Shown here in pieces: positions 62,728-64,000 of a stretch of DNA of 64,000 nt. The stretch lies in the NCBI RefSeq assembly GCF_015714715.1, contig NZ_WAHS01000002.1, positions 744,001-808,000 of the forward strand, read 5' to 3'. Made by a program: the position numbers and the translations under genes. Each line of letters starts with the position of its first letter. Within the stretch, counting starts at the first letter, position 1. Source of the DNA: Aestuariivirga litoralis (GTDB lineage Bacteria > Pseudomonadota > Alphaproteobacteria > Rhizobiales > Aestuariivirgaceae). A model generated the notes under the pieces. It was not told where the DNA came from. It made no database searches and worked only from the letters and a program-made list of their open reading frames with translations.

Positions 62728-63563
62728 AGAAGGCCTGCGTCATAGGATATCCGATCGCCCATTCGCGCTCACCGCTGATCCATAATTATTGGCTGAAGCA
62801 GCACGGCATCGAAGGCCTCTATGAAAAGCGCGAGGTGAAGCCGGAAGACCTGGCCGACTTTCTGACCCATCTCGACGCCCATGGCTATGCCGGCTGCAAC
62901 GTCACCATCCCGCATAAGGAAGCGGCGATCCCGCTGGTGGGCAAAATGGATGATATCGTGCGCCGCACCGGCTCGCTCAACACCATTTATCTTGACAGTG
63001 GAATCATTTCGGCCACGTCATCAGATGGCGAGGGCTTCTATCAGAATTTGGTTGCCACAGTTCCGGGCCTAGATCTCAAGGGCCAGACCGCCGTTATTCT
63101 CGGCGCCGGCGGGTCCGCTCGCGCCATTATCGAGCGTTTGCTGCGCACCGATCTTGCCAGAGTCAAGATTCTCAACCGCACCGAGGCCCGCGCACAGGAA
63201 CTTTGCAACATTTTTGGCACGCGCGTTCAATGGCTTGCGCCAGACCGTTTCGGAATCGAATCGGCATCCGCCCGCTTGCTGGTCAACACCACATCGCAAG
63301 GCATGAAAGGCCAGCCCGCCTTGCAGCTCGATCTCTCTGCGCTGCCCGCCAGCTGCATCGTGGCCGACATTGTCTATGTACCCCTGAAAACCGATCTCCT
63401 GAAACAGGCCCAAGCCCGTGGCCTGCAAACTGTTGGCGGGCTGGGCATGTTGCTGCATCAGGCCGTGGTCGGCTTCGAGAAATGGTTCGGCATCCGGCCC
63501 CAGGTCACGCCGGAGCTTTATGATCTCGTGGCCAATGATGTTGATCCGGAATATCACCGATGA
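62724..63563 (+). CDS. aroE: Shikimate dehydrogenase (NADP)
   Basis: 279 residues. Substrate domain: CVIGYPIAHSRSPLIHNYWL (Ser pair for shikimate), GCNVTIPHKEAA (catalytic Lys). Cofactor site: TAVILGAGGSARAIIERLL, then ILNRTEARAQEL, the NADP-specific NRT motif. C-terminal GGLGMLLHQAVVGFEKWFG. It reduces 3-dehydroshikimate. Its stop overlaps the coaE start. Confidence 0.95.
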   Translation: MKKACVIGYPIAHSRSPLIHNYWLKQHGIEGLYEKREVKPEDLADFLTHLDAHGYAGCNVTIPHKEAAIPLVGKMDDIVRRTGSLNTIYLDSGIISATSSDGEGFYQNLVATVPGLDLKGQTAVILGAGGSARAIIERLLRTDLARVKILNRTEARAQELCNIFGTRVQWLAPDRFGIESASARLLVNTTSQGMKGQPALQLDLSALPASCIVADIVYVPLKTDLLKQAQARGLQTVGGLGMLLHQAVVGFEKWFGIRPQVTPELYDLVANDVDPEYHR

Positions 63564-64000
63564 TGCGCATTGGCCTCACGGGTTCCATCGCCATGGGCAA
63601 GTCAGAAGCGGCCCGCTACTTTGCCAGCCGTGGCATTCCCGTCTTCGATGCCGATGCTGAAGTGCACAGGCTCTATGATAGTGCTGAAGGTGCCACCCTG
63701 CTGCGGCCCTACCTGCCTGAAGCCACCGCGGAAAACCGGGTGGACCGCAAGATCGTCACCGAAATGATCATGAAGGACAAGGATCTCCTCAAGAAACTCG
63801 AGCAGATCGTCCATGCCGAAATCCGCCAGCGCCGCAGCGCCTTCGTCGCCAAGGCCGAAGCTGAGGGAAACAAGGCGGTCATACTCGATATTCCGCTGCT
63901 GTTCGAAACCGGAGGCGAGAAAGACGTGGATGCATCGATCGTGATTTCATCACCTGCGCATGTGCAGGAGCAGCGCGCGCTGGCCAGACCCGGTATGACC
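63560..64000 (+). CDS. coaE: Dephospho-CoA kinase, N-terminal part
   Basis: 147 codons are in the window; the gene runs off the right edge. Start ATG 63560 overlaps the aroE stop (ATGATG). P-loop GLTGSIAMGKSEAARYFASR (about 5-24, one Ala in place of the usual Gly in GSIGxGKS), the Asp of VFDADAEVHRLY, and VILDIPLLFETGGEKDVDAS. It makes CoA from dephospho-CoA. In relatives, dnaQ and secB follow. Confidence 0.93.
   Translation, partial: MMRIGLTGSIAMGKSEAARYFASRGIPVFDADAEVHRLYDSAEGATLLRPYLPEATAENRVDRKIVTEMIMKDKDLLKKLEQIVHAEIRQRRSAFVAKAEAEGNKAVILDIPLLFETGGEKDVDASIVISSPAHVQEQRALARPGMT

Overview
The window reads as a piece of an alphaproteobacterial chromosome, most likely of the order Hyphomicrobiales (Rhizobiales). 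The evidence is the gene order around the replication origin (coaE, aroE, maf, putative oriC, hemE, hemJ, rho, mnmE, mnmG, rsmG, parA, parB), the order phoR-pstSCAB-phoU-phoB, the glnK-amtB pair, a DUF1674 (SdhAF4-like) gene and several small proteins of rhizobial type. I cannot name the genus. Nearly all genes outside one island are ordinary core genes.

Layout. 1-11.7 kb: tyrA (partial), hisC, a methyltransferase, gloB, two tandem DMT exporters, mobA with a MOSC protein, tusA, an ArsC/Spx-like protein, a CobW GTPase, a D-Ala-D-Ala carboxypeptidase, a ChaC-type cyclotransferase and a group of small stress or envelope genes, including a 24-residue protein. 11.71-21.21 kb: a mobile island of about 9.5 kb inserted in the 3' end of a tRNA-Leu(CAA) gene. 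It is bounded by an 18-bp direct repeat of the tRNA end and carries its own tyrosine integrase. 21.3-28.1 kb: arfB, a DedA-like protein, dsbB, an HNH nuclease, an AlkA-like glycosylase, gluQRS, DUF1674, purH, and an orphan LivH-like permease with a lipoprotein. 28.1-35.4 kb: the phosphate regulon with a PhoB box, then tRNA-Gly(GCC). 35.5-39.4 kb: a ProX-type editing protein, CnoX, a Lon-N-domain protein, UPF0434, DUF971 and a UbiH-family hydroxylase. 39.4-41.6 kb: glnK-amtB with an NtrC palindrome and a sigma-54 promoter. 41.9-53.1 kb: ftsK, lolA, xthA, a cNMP-binding protein, an OmpR-type regulator, an L,D-transpeptidase, yggS, leuS, lptE and holA. 53.1-64 kb: the origin and partition region with parB, parA, parS sites and a probable oriC between hemE and maf.

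The most interesting part is the island. Its integrase-proximal half is a compact + strand block: a small Zn-finger-like protein, a protein with an RNase HI-like fold whose active-site carboxylates appear changed to E-E-D-E, and a RepA/RecA-like ATPase with a C-terminal winged helix. It is preceded by about 1.3 kb of repeat- and hairpin-rich DNA with one tiny gene. No phage structural, packaging or conjugation genes are visible. I infer a small autonomously replicating or satellite-like element. Its other half holds a serine recombinase coupled to a 23-residue membrane peptide and four or five minus-strand genes that I do not recognise.

The origin region holds four DnaA boxes (one perfect), seven GANTC (CcrM-type) sites within 183 bp, and one near-perfect plus several degenerate parS sites nearby. 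This supports a Caulobacter-like origin at the hemE border.
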